A model generated the notes under the pieces. It worked only from the letters and a program-made list of their open reading frames with translations. It searched no databases and was not told the origin of the DNA. A stretch of 64,000 nucleotides of DNA from Knoellia sp031844405 (GTDB lineage: Bacteria; Actinomycetota; Actinomycetes; Actinomycetales; Dermatophilaceae). This document shows, piece by piece, positions 31,855 through 40,323 of the stretch. The first letter of the stretch is position 1. Each line of letters opens with the position of its first letter. The stretch lies in contig JAUZVC010000001.1 in the NCBI GenBank assembly GCA_031844405.1, positions 1 through 64,000 of the forward strand, in the 5' to 3' direction. The position numbers were made by a program, and so were the translations under genes.

Positions 31855-34664
31855 GACCGCTCACCACCGGCCGGCCCGGGATCGGCGCCCTCATGCGCAG
31901 CGCCCTCATGCGCAGCACCCTCATGCGGCGCGGCGCCCTCGTGCGGCACGGTGATCTCGCCGAGCCGGTCGGCGAGGAGCCCGAGGTCGACCGCGTTCTT
32001 CGACGTGACGAACTCGATGCGCCCCTCGAGGGTCTCGCGGTCGCGCTGGGTCAGCGTCTTGGACGTGAGCACCACGACCGGGACGGCCGCCGTCACGGGG
32101 TCGCTGCGGATGCGGTCGATGACCTGGAAGCCGTCCATCTCGGGCATGAGGAGGTCGACGAGGACGACCGACGGCCGCGTCCGCCGGATGAGGTCGAAGA
32201 CCTCGGCCGGCCGGGTGCAGTTCTCGAGCGTCCACCCGGCGGGGTCGAGGGCCAGCCGGGCGAGCTCGTACGCGCGAGGGTCGTCGTCGACGATGAGGGC
32301 CGATCTGCGCCTCTCGGTGTCACCCCGAGCGGGCACGACCCTCCGGAGCGCGGCCAGGAGGTCGTCGCGCGCCACCGGCTTGACGAGGTACTCGGAGGCA
32401 CCCAGGGCCATGCCCCGGGTCCGGTCCGGCAGCACCGACACGACGACGACCGGGGTGGACGCGAGGCGCGGGTCGCTCTTGATCTCGGTGAGCACGTCCC
32501 AGCCGTCCATGCCCGGCAGGTGGATGTCGAGCACGACGACGTCGGGTTCGGTGTCCCGCACCATCTGCAGCCCCGAGACGCCCTCCGGAACCACGGTCGT
32601 TCGCATCCCCGCCGTGCCGAGGTGGACCGAGAGGAGCTCGGCGGAGCTGGGGTCGTCCTCGATGATGACCGCGACCGGTCGCGGGTCCGGCCCGGGCGCA
32701 CGGACCTCGTCCGGCTCGTCGGCCCCGGGGGCCCCGCCGACCAGCTCGTCGCCCCGCCCCGTCGTCGGCCCAGCACTGCCTCGTCCTCGGTCCGCCGCAT
32801 CGGCCCCCTGCGTCCCGCCCGCCCCCGGCGCACGCCCGGAGGGCACGGTGAACCCGAAGGTGCTCCCCCGCCCGGGCTCACTGCGGAGCCAGACGTGGCC
32901 GCCGTGCAGCTCGACGATGCGCCGCGTGAGGGTCAGCCCGAGCCCTGTCCCCTCGACCTTGCGCGCCGCCCGGGTTCCCTGCTGGAACGAGTCGAAGATC
33001 CGGTGCTGGTCGTCCGGCTCGATGCCGATGCCGGTGTCGGTGACCGTCACCTCGAGGTCGTCCCGGCGCCGCTGGGCGGCGACGACGACCGTTCCCCCGT
33101 CGGGGGTGAACTTCACGGCGTTGCTGAGGAGGTTGAGGAGCACCTGCTTGATCCGCAGCTCGTCGGCGTGGACGAGCAGCGACTGCGACCTGATCTCCGT
33201 CCGCAGGGCGATCCGGTGGTCGAGCGCCCGCTCGCGCACCATGGACAGCGCGTAGGCGACGGCGTCGACGATGTCGAAGTCGGCCCGTTCGAGCACCATC
33301 TGCCCGGCCTCGACCTTGCTGAGGTCGAGGACGTCGTTGAGCAGGTCGAGGAGGTGGCGCCCCGACGTGAGGATGTCGCGCAGGTACTCCTCCTGCTTCT
33401 CGTTGAGGTCGCCGAACATCCGCTCGAGGAGCACCTCCGAGAACCCGATGACGGCGTTGAGCGGGGTGCGCAGCTCGTGCGACATGCTCGCGAGGAACTC
33501 CGACTTGTGCAGGCTGGCCTCGGCGAGCTCGGCGCTCTGGACCTCGAGCTGTCGGTGGATGCGGGCGTTGGTGAGGGCGATCGCGGACTGGCTGGCGAAC
33601 GCCTCGAGCAGCTCGCACGTCTCCTCGCTGAACGCCCCCGGAGTCTTGCGACGCACGACGAGCGCACCCACGATGGTGTTCGACCGGATGAGGGGCACGG
33701 CGACGACGGACCGCCAGCCCGCGGCATACAGGATCGACAGGTGCGGGTCGAGGTCGTCGACCGTCGACAGGTCCGCGACCTGGACGGGTGCGCGGGCACG
33801 ACAGGCCCGGCCGATGAGGGTCTCGTCGATGTGGATCCTGCTGGCGCGCAACGCCTCGAGCACCTCCGGGCTGGTCCCGGTCGCGGTGCGCACGCTGAAG
33901 AGACCCGACTCCGCGTCGAGGTCGACGAGCGAGCCGCCGCTCGTCCCGGACAGCTGGACGGCGACGTTGACGATGGTCGCGAGCACCTCGTCGGCGTCCA
34001 GGCTCGAGCTCACCGCGGCTCCGACCTCCGACAGGGCCTCCAGTTGCTCGACCCGTCGGGCGAGCTCGGTCGAGCGAGCCTCGAGCGCATGCACGAGCTC
34101 GACGTTGCGCACGGCGAGCGCCCCCTGCGCGGCGAAGGTCGTGAGGAGGGAGCAGATCCGGTCGTCGAAGGGCGAGACGCTGGTCCGCCACACGGACAGC
34201 ACCCCGACGACCACCCCGTCGACGATCATCGGCGCCCCCAGGATCGTCCGGTAACCCTCGATCCGCTGGAAGTCCGGCCGGTCGTACTCCGGGTCCGCCA
34301 GGACGTCCTCGATCTGCTGCGTGGTGTGGTCGAGGCTGACCCGGCCGATGAGCGAGTCACGGTCCCGCTGGACCGGATCGACCTCCGACAGGTTGACGAA
34401 CTCCGCACTCACCCCCACGGCACGCGCCAGGCGGTAGGCGCCGTCGCGCAGGAGGTGAATGTGGGCTGCGTCGGCGTGGCAGAGCACTCGTGCGCGCTCA
34501 ACGATGGCGCCGAAGACGTCCTGCGGCGCGTCCGACGACGCGGCCAGGATCGCGAGGATCTCGCTCGTCGCGGCCAGCTGCCGACGGGTCTCTTGGTGGT
34601 CCTCGGCCGCGGGGTCGCGCTGCGGCTCGGCAGTCGCTCTCCCCCCGTCGCGCTTCGTGTCCAC
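31851..34664 (-). CDS. Hybrid sensor histidine kinase: GAF-GAF-HisKA-HATPase-REC-REC
   Basis: The 937-residue cytosolic kinase has two GAF sensors (about 40-190 and 215-370), a HisKA domain with His396 in SMSHELRTPLN, an ATPase domain (N box NLLSNAVKF at 511-519, DTGIGI 543-548, GTGLGLTL 572-579), and two receivers with Asp713 (VLDIHLPGMDG) and Asp837 (LVDLLMPEMDG). The second receiver lacks a clear conserved Lys (VTSKNAVD). No membrane helix is seen, so it senses an internal cue through GAF ligands. The C-terminus is a degenerate HEGAA repeat encoded by 15-base tandem repeats. It is the first gene of the operon leading to the receiver, cyclase and ATP-grasp genes. Confidence 0.9.
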   Translation of the reverse strand: MDTKRDGGRATAEPQRDPAAEDHQETRRQLAATSEILAILAASSDAPQDVFGAIVERARVLCHADAAHIHLLRDGAYRLARAVGVSAEFVNLSEVDPVQRDRDSLIGRVSLDHTTQQIEDVLADPEYDRPDFQRIEGYRTILGAPMIVDGVVVGVLSVWRTSVSPFDDRICSLLTTFAAQGALAVRNVELVHALEARSTELARRVEQLEALSEVGAAVSSSLDADEVLATIVNVAVQLSGTSGGSLVDLDAESGLFSVRTATGTSPEVLEALRASRIHIDETLIGRACRARAPVQVADLSTVDDLDPHLSILYAAGWRSVVAVPLIRSNTIVGALVVRRKTPGAFSEETCELLEAFASQSAIALTNARIHRQLEVQSAELAEASLHKSEFLASMSHELRTPLNAVIGFSEVLLERMFGDLNEKQEEYLRDILTSGRHLLDLLNDVLDLSKVEAGQMVLERADFDIVDAVAYALSMVRERALDHRIALRTEIRSQSLLVHADELRIKQVLLNLLSNAVKFTPDGGTVVVAAQRRRDDLEVTVTDTGIGIEPDDQHRIFDSFQQGTRAARKVEGTGLGLTLTRRIVELHGGHVWLRSEPGRGSTFGFTVPSGRAPGAGGTQGADAADRGRGSAGPTTGRGDELVGGAPGADEPDEVRAPGPDPRPVAVIIEDDPSSAELLSVHLGTAGMRTTVVPEGVSGLQMVRDTEPDVVVLDIHLPGMDGWDVLTEIKSDPRLASTPVVVVSVLPDRTRGMALGASEYLVKPVARDDLLAALRRVVPARGDTERRRSALIVDDDPRAYELARLALDPAGWTLENCTRPAEVFDLIRRTRPSVVLVDLLMPEMDGFQVIDRIRSDPVTAAVPVVVLTSKTLTQRDRETLEGRIEFVTSKNAVDLGLLADRLGEITVPHEGAAPHEGAAHEGAAHEGADPGPAGGERS
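31886..31949 (-). repeat. 15-base tandem repeat inside the hybrid kinase gene
   Basis: Two perfect copies of a 15-base unit (31886-31900, 31901-31915) are followed by a diverged copy (31916-31930) and a more distant one. In frame they encode repeats of HEGAA near the kinase C-terminus. The repeat is probably prone to slippage and length variation without frameshift. Confidence 0.8.
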
Positions 34665-34826
34665 TGGTGTCTCCGTCCCACCCCGGCCGTGGCGTCGAGG
34701 CTTGCCTTCGAGTGTGCTCCTCGCCGTCTCGGGGTCTCCATGGATTCGGTGAGAACCACCCGTCCCGGCTGGTCAGTGCGTCAAACGGAGGCGCAAGAGG
34801 TGCCAGCGCGGCGGGGCGGACGGTGC

Positions 34827-34862
34827 GCCCCCGGCGACCGCAAGAGGGCGGGCGCCGGGGGC
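34827..34862. terminator. Hairpin downstream of the secreted-protein gene
   Basis: Perfect 10-base arms GCCCCCGGCG and CGCCGGGGGC (34827-34836 and 34853-34862) surround a 16-base loop, 19-54 bases past the stop of the secreted protein gene on the minus strand. No T run is present. It likely ends that transcript before the promoter of the hybrid kinase operon. Confidence 0.6.
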
Positions 34863-34880
34863 CGGGGCGGACGGTCGGGG

Positions 34881-35771
34881 TCAGCGGCAGTAGACCTCGA
34901 CCCGGTAGGTGGTGTCGTCGCCCGGCAGCCAGGGGTCGACCGCCACGGACACGCGGTACCTGCCATTGCCGTTGCGGTAGGACTCACCGCGGGGACCGGT
35001 GACGTAGTCGATCGTGCAACCGGCCTGGCTCGCCACGTCGATGGTGTGGGTGCCTTCCTCGGCAGCCTCGACGTGCGCCTCGTTGTAGGCGAGGATCGCC
35101 GGGTTGTACTCGGAGAACTTGACGTTCGAGGCACCGACGGTGTCGGTCCACCCGGCGGCCATGCCGAGGATGGCGTTGCCGTTCTTCCAGAACCGGGTGT
35201 CGATCTCGACGATCGCGTCGTGCTTGACCTTGAAGTTGTCGGTCTTGGAGTAGCGCGGGACGAAGCAGCCGAACTTGGCGAAGCGGCCACAGTCGAGCCT
35301 GCTCGTCGGCGTCACCCATGCCTTGTAGACCCCACCGGGGTTCGGGGTGTCGGCGTAGGGGAAGAGCTGGACCGTGATCCCGCCGTCCTCACCGGGTCCA
35401 CCGGTGGCGTGCGCGCACGCACCGCCCGGCGCGACCGACCTGATGACGCCCGAGGCGTCGACGGTGAACTGCCGGCAGGCCAGCGGGTCGCTGCTCAGCA
35501 GCTGCGTGGGCTTCGGGCCGGTCACCTGGAACGTGTAGGTCCCCGCGGGGAGGCCGGCGGCACTGTCGGGAGCGTTGATCCCGGGTCCGCCGTTGAGGTA
35601 GACGTCGGGCTTGGCGTCGTAGTGGTTGAGGTTGACCGGCACGCCCGAGACGTCGGTCGTGAAGATGGCCCCCGAGAGCTGGGAGCCGGTCGGCGCGGCC
35701 GAGGTGGCGGTCGGACCGAGCATGAGGGCGAGAGGCACTGCCAGCGCGAGCGCGACGGATTTGCGACCCAT
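34881..35771 (-). CDS. Secreted protein of unknown function
   Basis: The 296-residue protein has a classical signal peptide (MGRKSVALALAVPLALMLG, cleavage likely after TSAA/TSAAP). The mature part has four cysteines or more in pairs (for example 'DPLACRQF', 'GGACAH', 'DCGRFAKFGCFVP', 'QAGCTIDYV' and the terminal VYCR), suggesting disulfides. Two beta-rich halves are likely: an N-terminal 'GVPVNLNHYDAKPDVYLNGGPG' part and a C-terminal part with 'GTHTIDVASQAGC'. I do not recognise the family. It is monocistronic, with a hairpin after it. Confidence 0.75.
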   Translation of the reverse strand: MGRKSVALALAVPLALMLGPTATSAAPTGSQLSGAIFTTDVSGVPVNLNHYDAKPDVYLNGGPGINAPDSAAGLPAGTYTFQVTGPKPTQLLSSDPLACRQFTVDASGVIRSVAPGGACAHATGGPGEDGGITVQLFPYADTPNPGGVYKAWVTPTSRLDCGRFAKFGCFVPRYSKTDNFKVKHDAIVEIDTRFWKNGNAILGMAAGWTDTVGASNVKFSEYNPAILAYNEAHVEAAEEGTHTIDVASQAGCTIDYVTGPRGESYRNGNGRYRVSVAVDPWLPGDDTTYRVEVYCR

Positions 35772-36034
35772 GGTGAGAGTCCTTTCACTGCGACTCAGGA
35801 GGCGACCGCGCCGTGCGTGGATCGCACGAAGGGGCTCCGGCTCGCGCCCTCTCCTGCATCAGGCCGCCTTCGCCGAATGTTCCTCTCGCCCGCACGGGCC
35901 GGAAAGGACCCACCGGGGTGGCGCCCACCTGTGCCCATTCACCCTGTCGGCCGTGGTGACGATGGGCTGGGCATGGCCACCCGGAGCCGGCGCCGATGAC
36001 CGGGCCGATGACCGGCCGGCGACCGGACACAGGG

Positions 36035-36646
36035 TCAGCCCCCGGGGACCATCCAGCGCAGGATCTGGACGAGACCGACGACCGCGCACACGACGACGAA
36101 CGCCGCGATGACCCAGGCGATGATCTGCGCCGCGTCGATGCCCCCGGAGCCGGACGAGTCGCCCGTGCCGGACGGGACCACGGCACCCGACGACGTCGAG
36201 GCCGCGGCGTCCGAGGCGTCACGCGCCTCGAGCGCCTTGGCGCGCAGCGCCTCGACCTTCCTCGACCGCGGCTCCTGGCGGACCGAGCGCGGCAGCGAGC
36301 GCCACATCGCCGCGAAGTCGTCACCGTACGACGCACGCCAGGCCTCGACCGCGGCGTCGACCTCCGGGCCCTTGACGCCGGCGCCGAACCACGCGGCCCC
36401 GGCGGCGGGCAGGTCACCCATCCCGTGGTGCACCTCGCCGAGCAGGCGCAGGGCCTCGACGTCGCGCTCCTCGCGCACGTGCGCGGCGAGCAGGTCACGG
36501 GCCACCCAGAGCTCCCGGCGCTCGACCGCGGCGGTCGCCTCGGTCACCGCGGCGCTGCTCGACGGAGCCGCGTCGGTCCCCACCGAGTCGGACGTCGCGT
36601 CCTCGTCCTGCGTCGGGCGTGCAGGGTCGCTGGATGCGTCGGGCAT
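36035..36646 (-). CDS. DUF6584-like helical protein with C-terminal membrane anchor
   Basis: The 203-residue protein has an acidic Ala/Ser-rich start, then a TPR-like helical region ('LWVARDLLAAHVREERDVEALRLLGEVHHGMGDLPAAGAAWF') reminiscent of DUF6584. A Ser/Gly linker follows, and a single C-terminal membrane helix ('IIAWVIAAFVVVCAVVGLVQIL') ends in MVPGG, so it is tail-anchored with the helical part in the cytosol. The start at ATG 36646 is used; the upstream frame is Cys/Arg-rich noise. The function is unknown, and the gene is divergent from fadE5. The family link is tentative. Confidence 0.7.
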   Translation of the reverse strand: MPDASSDPARPTQDEDATSDSVGTDAAPSSSAAVTEATAAVERRELWVARDLLAAHVREERDVEALRLLGEVHHGMGDLPAAGAAWFGAGVKGPEVDAAVEAWRASYGDDFAAMWRSLPRSVRQEPRSRKVEALRAKALEARDASDAAASTSSGAVVPSGTGDSSGSGGIDAAQIIAWVIAAFVVVCAVVGLVQILRWMVPGG

Positions 36647-36751
36647 GAGAGCCAGCGAACCACACGCGCGCGCCCGAGGTGAGGACCGGCACACACGGCA
36701 TACGCAGCACATTCCCGGTATGCCGGCCGTCACCATGACGTGACCCAGCCC

Positions 36752-36769
36752 ACTAAGCGTGCGCTTAGT
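36752..36769. promoter_or_regulatory. Candidate TetR-type operator upstream of fadE5
   Basis: An 18-base palindrome ACTAAGCG-TG-CGCTTAGT lies 55 bases before the fadE5 start, in an otherwise GC-rich region. Its size, symmetry and AT content fit an operator for a TetR-family repressor of lipid metabolism. No regulator gene is adjacent, so the protein that binds is unknown. Confidence 0.6.
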
Positions 36770-36824
36770 CACAAACCGGCCGCTCATCTTGCCGCTCGCT
36801 ACTCGTCGGTAGCACCATGGCTGC

Positions 36825-38696
36825 ATGGGCCACTACAAGAGCAACCTGCGCGACATCGAGTTCAACCTCTTCGAGGTGTTCGGTCGCGGTGACGTCCTGG
36901 GGCAGGGCCCCTACGCCGACGTCGACTCCGACACCGCGCGCGAGATGCTCAAGGAGATGGCGCGCCTCTCCGAGAACGAGATCGCCGAGTCCTTCCAGGA
37001 CGCCGACCGCAACCCGCCGGTCTACGACCCGCAGACGCAGGTCGTGACGATGCCCGACTCCTTCACAAAGTCCTACCGGGCCTACCGCGAGAGCGGCTTC
37101 TGGAACGTCGACGTCCCCGGCGAACTCGACGGGACGGTTGCACCGCCGAGCCTGCGCTGGGCGATGAACGAGCTCGTCCTCGGCGCCAACCCGGCGCTCG
37201 CGATGTTCAACGCGTCCTACTCCTTCGCCAAGCTCCTCTACCTGCTCGGCACCGACGACCAGAAGAAGCTCGCGCGCTGGATCATCGAGAAGGACTGGCA
37301 CTGCACCATGGTCCTCACCGAGCCCGACGCCGGCTCGGACGTCGGCGCCGGCCGGACCAGGGCCACGCAGAACGAGGACGGCACCTGGGACATCACCGGG
37401 GTCAAGCGCTTCATCACGAGCGCCGAGTCCGACATGGTCGACAACGTCGTGCACTTCGTCCTCGCCCGCCCCGAGGGCGCCGGCCCCGGCACCAAGGGCC
37501 TGTCGCTCTTCATCCTCACGAAGTACGCCGTCGACCTCGAGACGGGCGAGCTCGGCGAGCGCAACGGCGTCTACGTCACCAACGTCGAGAAGAAGATGGG
37601 TCTCAAGGTCTCGACGACCTGCGAGCTCACCTTCGGCGGCGAGAAGCCCGCCACCGGAACGCTCTTCGGCGACGTCCACGACGGCATTGCCCAGATGTTC
37701 CGCGTCATCGAGAACGCCCGCATGCTCGTCGGCACCAAGGCCATCGCGACCCTCTCGACCGGCTACCTCAACGCTCTCGAGTACGCCAAGGAGCGCGTCC
37801 AGGGCGCCGACCTCACCCAGCAGACCGACAAGTCCGCCCCGCGCGTGACGATCACCCACCACCCCGACGTGCGCCGCAGCCTCATGCTGCAGAAGGCCTA
37901 CGCCGAGGGCCTGCGCGCGCTCGTCCTCTTCACCGCGAGCCAGCAGGACGTCGTCGACACCGAGCAGCTGCGCACGGGCGCCGAGGCGGTCGACCACGAC
38001 TCCGCGGCCGGGCTCGCCAACCGCGTCAACGACCTGCTGCTGCCCATCGTCAAGGGCCTGGGCTCCGAGCGTGCCTGGGTGCTGCTCGGCACCGAGTCGC
38101 TCCAGACGTTCGGCGGCTCCGGCTTCCTGCAGGACTACCCCGTCGAGCAGTACGTCCGCGACGCCAAGATCGACACCCTCTACGAGGGCACGACCGCCAT
38201 CCAGGGCCTCGACTTCTTCTTCCGCAAGATCATCAAGGACAAGGCCCAGGCCCTCACGACGATCGCCATGCAGATCCAGGAGTTCGCCAAGGACCTCGGC
38301 GGCCACGGCGGCCGCATCGACCGCGAGCGCGAGCTCCTCGGCGAGGCCCTCGAGAACGTCCAGGGCATCCTCGGCTACATGGTCGGCGAGCTCATGAAGT
38401 CCGACCCTCGTCAGGGCGGCGACGTCGCCAACCTCTACAAGGTCGGCCAGAACACCACCCGTCTCCTCCTCGGTGCCGGCGACCTCGTCGTCGGCTGGCT
38501 GCTCCTGCGCCAGGCCGACGTCGCGCTCAAGGCCCTCGAGGGCGAGGTGTCGGAGAAGGACAAGGACTTCTACACCGGCAAGGTCGCGGCCGCGCAGTTC
38601 TACGCCCGCCAGGTCCTTCCCCGGCTCGCCGCCGAGCGCACCATGGCCGAGGCGACCGACAACGAGCTCATGGACGTGCCCGAGTCGGCCTTCTGA
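36825..38696 (+). CDS. fadE5: Acyl-CoA dehydrogenase, FadE5-like
   Basis: The 623-residue flavoenzyme catalyses the first oxidation of beta-oxidation, giving trans-2-enoyl-CoA. From its start (MGHYKSNLRDIEFNLFEV) through 'MVLTEPDAGSDVGAGRTRA', 'NGVYVTNVEKKMGLKVS', 'THHPDVRRSLMLQKAYAEGLRAL' and 'AKIDTLYEGTTAIQ' (catalytic Glu in YEGT), it closely follows Mycobacterium tuberculosis FadE5, a broad-range enzyme with an extra C-terminal domain. The length also matches. The start ATG 36825 is preferred over 36817 because the family begins there. It is monogenic, with a palindromic operator upstream and a strong terminator downstream. Confidence 0.93.
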   Translation: MGHYKSNLRDIEFNLFEVFGRGDVLGQGPYADVDSDTAREMLKEMARLSENEIAESFQDADRNPPVYDPQTQVVTMPDSFTKSYRAYRESGFWNVDVPGELDGTVAPPSLRWAMNELVLGANPALAMFNASYSFAKLLYLLGTDDQKKLARWIIEKDWHCTMVLTEPDAGSDVGAGRTRATQNEDGTWDITGVKRFITSAESDMVDNVVHFVLARPEGAGPGTKGLSLFILTKYAVDLETGELGERNGVYVTNVEKKMGLKVSTTCELTFGGEKPATGTLFGDVHDGIAQMFRVIENARMLVGTKAIATLSTGYLNALEYAKERVQGADLTQQTDKSAPRVTITHHPDVRRSLMLQKAYAEGLRALVLFTASQQDVVDTEQLRTGAEAVDHDSAAGLANRVNDLLLPIVKGLGSERAWVLLGTESLQTFGGSGFLQDYPVEQYVRDAKIDTLYEGTTAIQGLDFFFRKIIKDKAQALTTIAMQIQEFAKDLGGHGGRIDRERELLGEALENVQGILGYMVGELMKSDPRQGGDVANLYKVGQNTTRLLLGAGDLVVGWLLLRQADVALKALEGEVSEKDKDFYTGKVAAAQFYARQVLPRLAAERTMAEATDNELMDVPESAF

Positions 38697-38716
38697 CCGA
38701 GCCGGCCCGAAAGACC

Positions 38717-38763
38717 CCGGTATGCCGGCCGCCCACCTTGCGCGGCCGGCATACCGGCCTTTT
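38717..38763 (+). terminator. Rho-independent terminator of fadE5
   Basis: Perfect 16-base arms (38717-38732 and 38742-38757) with a 9-base loop are followed by TTTT at 38760-38763, starting 20 bases past the fadE5 stop. Each arm contains GTATGCC or its complement. It is the clearest intrinsic terminator in the window. Confidence 0.88.
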
Positions 38764-38862
38764 CGAGCCAGGTTCGTCGAGGATGGGTGTCGAAACCCTC
38801 CCGGTCCGACCGTCATGGGGGTGGGACGGGCACGGGGCCCGTCGACGACGAAGGAGCACGAC

Positions 38863-39216
38863 ATGGCGCAGTACCTCATCTACTTCAACCAGCAGTGGGT
38901 CGGGGACCACTCGCAGGAGTGGTTCCTCTCACGCGTGCGGCCGTCGATGGCCGTCGTCGAGGAGATGAAGGCGGCGGGGGTCTACGTCTTCGCCGGCGGG
39001 CTCGAGGAGGGCGGCCCGGTCTACGCTGCCGACGCCACGAGCGGTGAGGTGACGATCACCGACGGACCGTTCGCGGAGACGACCGAGCAGCTCGGCGGGT
39101 TCACCGTCGTCGAGGTGCCCGACGACGAGACCGCGAAGATGTGGGCGGGCAAGGTGGCCGTGGGCTGCGGCTGGCCGCAGGAGGTGCGCAAGTTCGGACC
39201 CGTGCCGGAGCTGTGA
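38863..39216 (+). CDS. YCII-related/DGPF domain protein
   Basis: The 117-residue protein has the family's 'ITDGPFAETTEQLGGFTVVEVPD' segment (DGPF) and a ferredoxin-like fold is expected. Such proteins are often found with ECF sigma factors, but none is adjacent here. The start ATG 38863 follows AAGGAG at 38851-38856. The function is unknown; a dehydrating or small-molecule-binding role has been proposed for relatives of YciI. Confidence 0.85.
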   Translation: MAQYLIYFNQQWVGDHSQEWFLSRVRPSMAVVEEMKAAGVYVFAGGLEEGGPVYAADATSGEVTITDGPFAETTEQLGGFTVVEVPDDETAKMWAGKVAVGCGWPQEVRKFGPVPEL

Positions 39217-39246
39217 CCGACCTGCCCTGAGTCGGCGGCCCGGCGA

Positions 39247-39879
39247 TCACCGCCAGACCGGCGCGACCTCACGCTGGTAGCCCCGCCCGACGACCTTGGC
39301 CAGGACGAACCGCACCGGGGCCGGGACCGTGCGGGCCAGCGCCGCCCGGGTCGACGGGTCTCCGCCATCCTGGAGCCATGCGAAGAGCTCGCCCGCCATC
39401 GCCGGGCTGCCCTTGCGCAGCTGACGCTCGACCGCCTTCCACTCGGGTGTCTCCAGGCGCTCGTTGATGATCGGCATGACGTCGGACTCCTCGTGCGCGA
39501 GGTGGCCGTTGGTCACCCGCGCCGTCTCGGCGACGGTGTCCGCGGCGGCCAGGGCGCGCTCGGAGGTCGGCTCCGCGACGAGGCCGTCGAGCGCGGCCGA
39601 GACGGCGCCGAGTCCCTGTGCCATGGCCCGGTGCTCGCCCTCCATGTCGTCGAGCAGCGCGGGGTCGGCGACGTCGAGGCTGCGGACGTAGGGCCAGACG
39701 TAGGCGTCCTCGGTCTCGTGGTGGTGGTGCAGCTGCCGGTCGAGGGTGGCCCACGCGCGGCGGAGCTGACGAGCGCGGCCGAGGTCGCCGGCAGGGAACG
39801 AGCGCAGGGCCGACTCGAACCGCTCGAGGTCGCGCCGCACCGCCGCGTGGATGATCTCGTTCATGCTCATCTCGGCCAT
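39247..39879 (-). CDS. Hemerythrin domain-containing protein
   Basis: The 210-residue protein has a four-helix hemerythrin-like bundle. Candidate iron ligands are HHHHETEDAYVWP (near 52-64), 'GEHRAMAQG' and 'GHLAHEESDVMPII'. Such proteins bind a di-iron centre and sense oxygen, nitric oxide or peroxide. The C-terminus is a positively charged helix. Two in-frame starts (39879 and 39867) are possible. It is convergent to the YCII gene. Confidence 0.85.
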   Translation of the reverse strand: MAEMSMNEIIHAAVRRDLERFESALRSFPAGDLGRARQLRRAWATLDRQLHHHHETEDAYVWPYVRSLDVADPALLDDMEGEHRAMAQGLGAVSAALDGLVAEPTSERALAAADTVAETARVTNGHLAHEESDVMPIINERLETPEWKAVERQLRKGSPAMAGELFAWLQDGGDPSTRAALARTVPAPVRFVLAKVVGRGYQREVAPVWR

Positions 39880-39951
39880 CGTCCGAAGGTAACGGCGACC
39901 GCAACGCCGCGAGTACCCCTCGTGCGGATGACGCCGTCTGGCACGGACGGG

Positions 39952-39985
39952 CGAGACCCCGGCGACCGTGGTCGCCGGGGTCTCG
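39952..39985. terminator. Hairpin downstream of the DUF6458 gene
   Basis: Perfect 15-base arms (39952-39966 and 39971-39985) around a 4-base loop CGTG lie 24 bases past the DUF6458 gene stop on the minus strand. It is a strong stem with no T run, and it also separates the hemerythrin gene. Confidence 0.7.
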
Positions 39986-40008
39986 GGTGCGCGCTCCGTG
40001 CGCTCGCG

Positions 40009-40269
40009 TCAGAGGCGCGAGTCCGGGTCGACGCGGGTCTCCTCGATGCGCGAACCCGAGGCCGGGTCGACCTGCGAGGAGCGGGTCGTCGTGTAGCCCG
40101 CGGGGCGGGTGCGACCGCGCATCGCGAACGAGAGGAGGATGGCGAGGACGCCGGCGGCGATGAGGATCCAGCCGAGCATGCCGTCATCCATGCCGGGGAT
40201 GTCCACCTGAAGGACGAACGCGAGGATCGCGCCGATGACGATGAGGACGATTCCGAGTCCGATGTACAT
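40009..40269 (-). CDS. Small membrane protein, DUF6458 family
   Basis: The 86-residue protein has two membrane helices (about 3-22 and 33-52; 'LGIVLIVIGAILAFVLQVDIPG', 'GWILIAAGVLAILLSF') and a polar cytosolic tail rich in Arg, Ser and Asp. The start ATG 40269 is set by AAGGAG ending 5 bases upstream. This layout is typical of small actinobacterial membrane proteins in the DUF6458 group, with no assigned function. Confidence 0.8.
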   Translation of the reverse strand: MYIGLGIVLIVIGAILAFVLQVDIPGMDDGMLGWILIAAGVLAILLSFAMRGRTRPAGYTTTRSSQVDPASGSRIEETRVDPDSRL

Positions 40270-40323
40270 GGTCACTCCTTGTGGCCGTGTCCGGGCGCAG
40301 GGTGCCCGGATCGGGTCTGAACT

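Noticed and set aside
31886..31949. Possible CRISPR-like array
   Set aside because: Units are tandem without spacers, lie in a coding frame, and there are no cas genes in the window.
31893..35999. A very long open frame of about 1368 codons on the plus strand
   Set aside because: It lies antisense to the hybrid kinase and secreted-protein genes, is Arg/Asp/Gly-rich without any domain, and is a product of high GC content in the complement of real genes.
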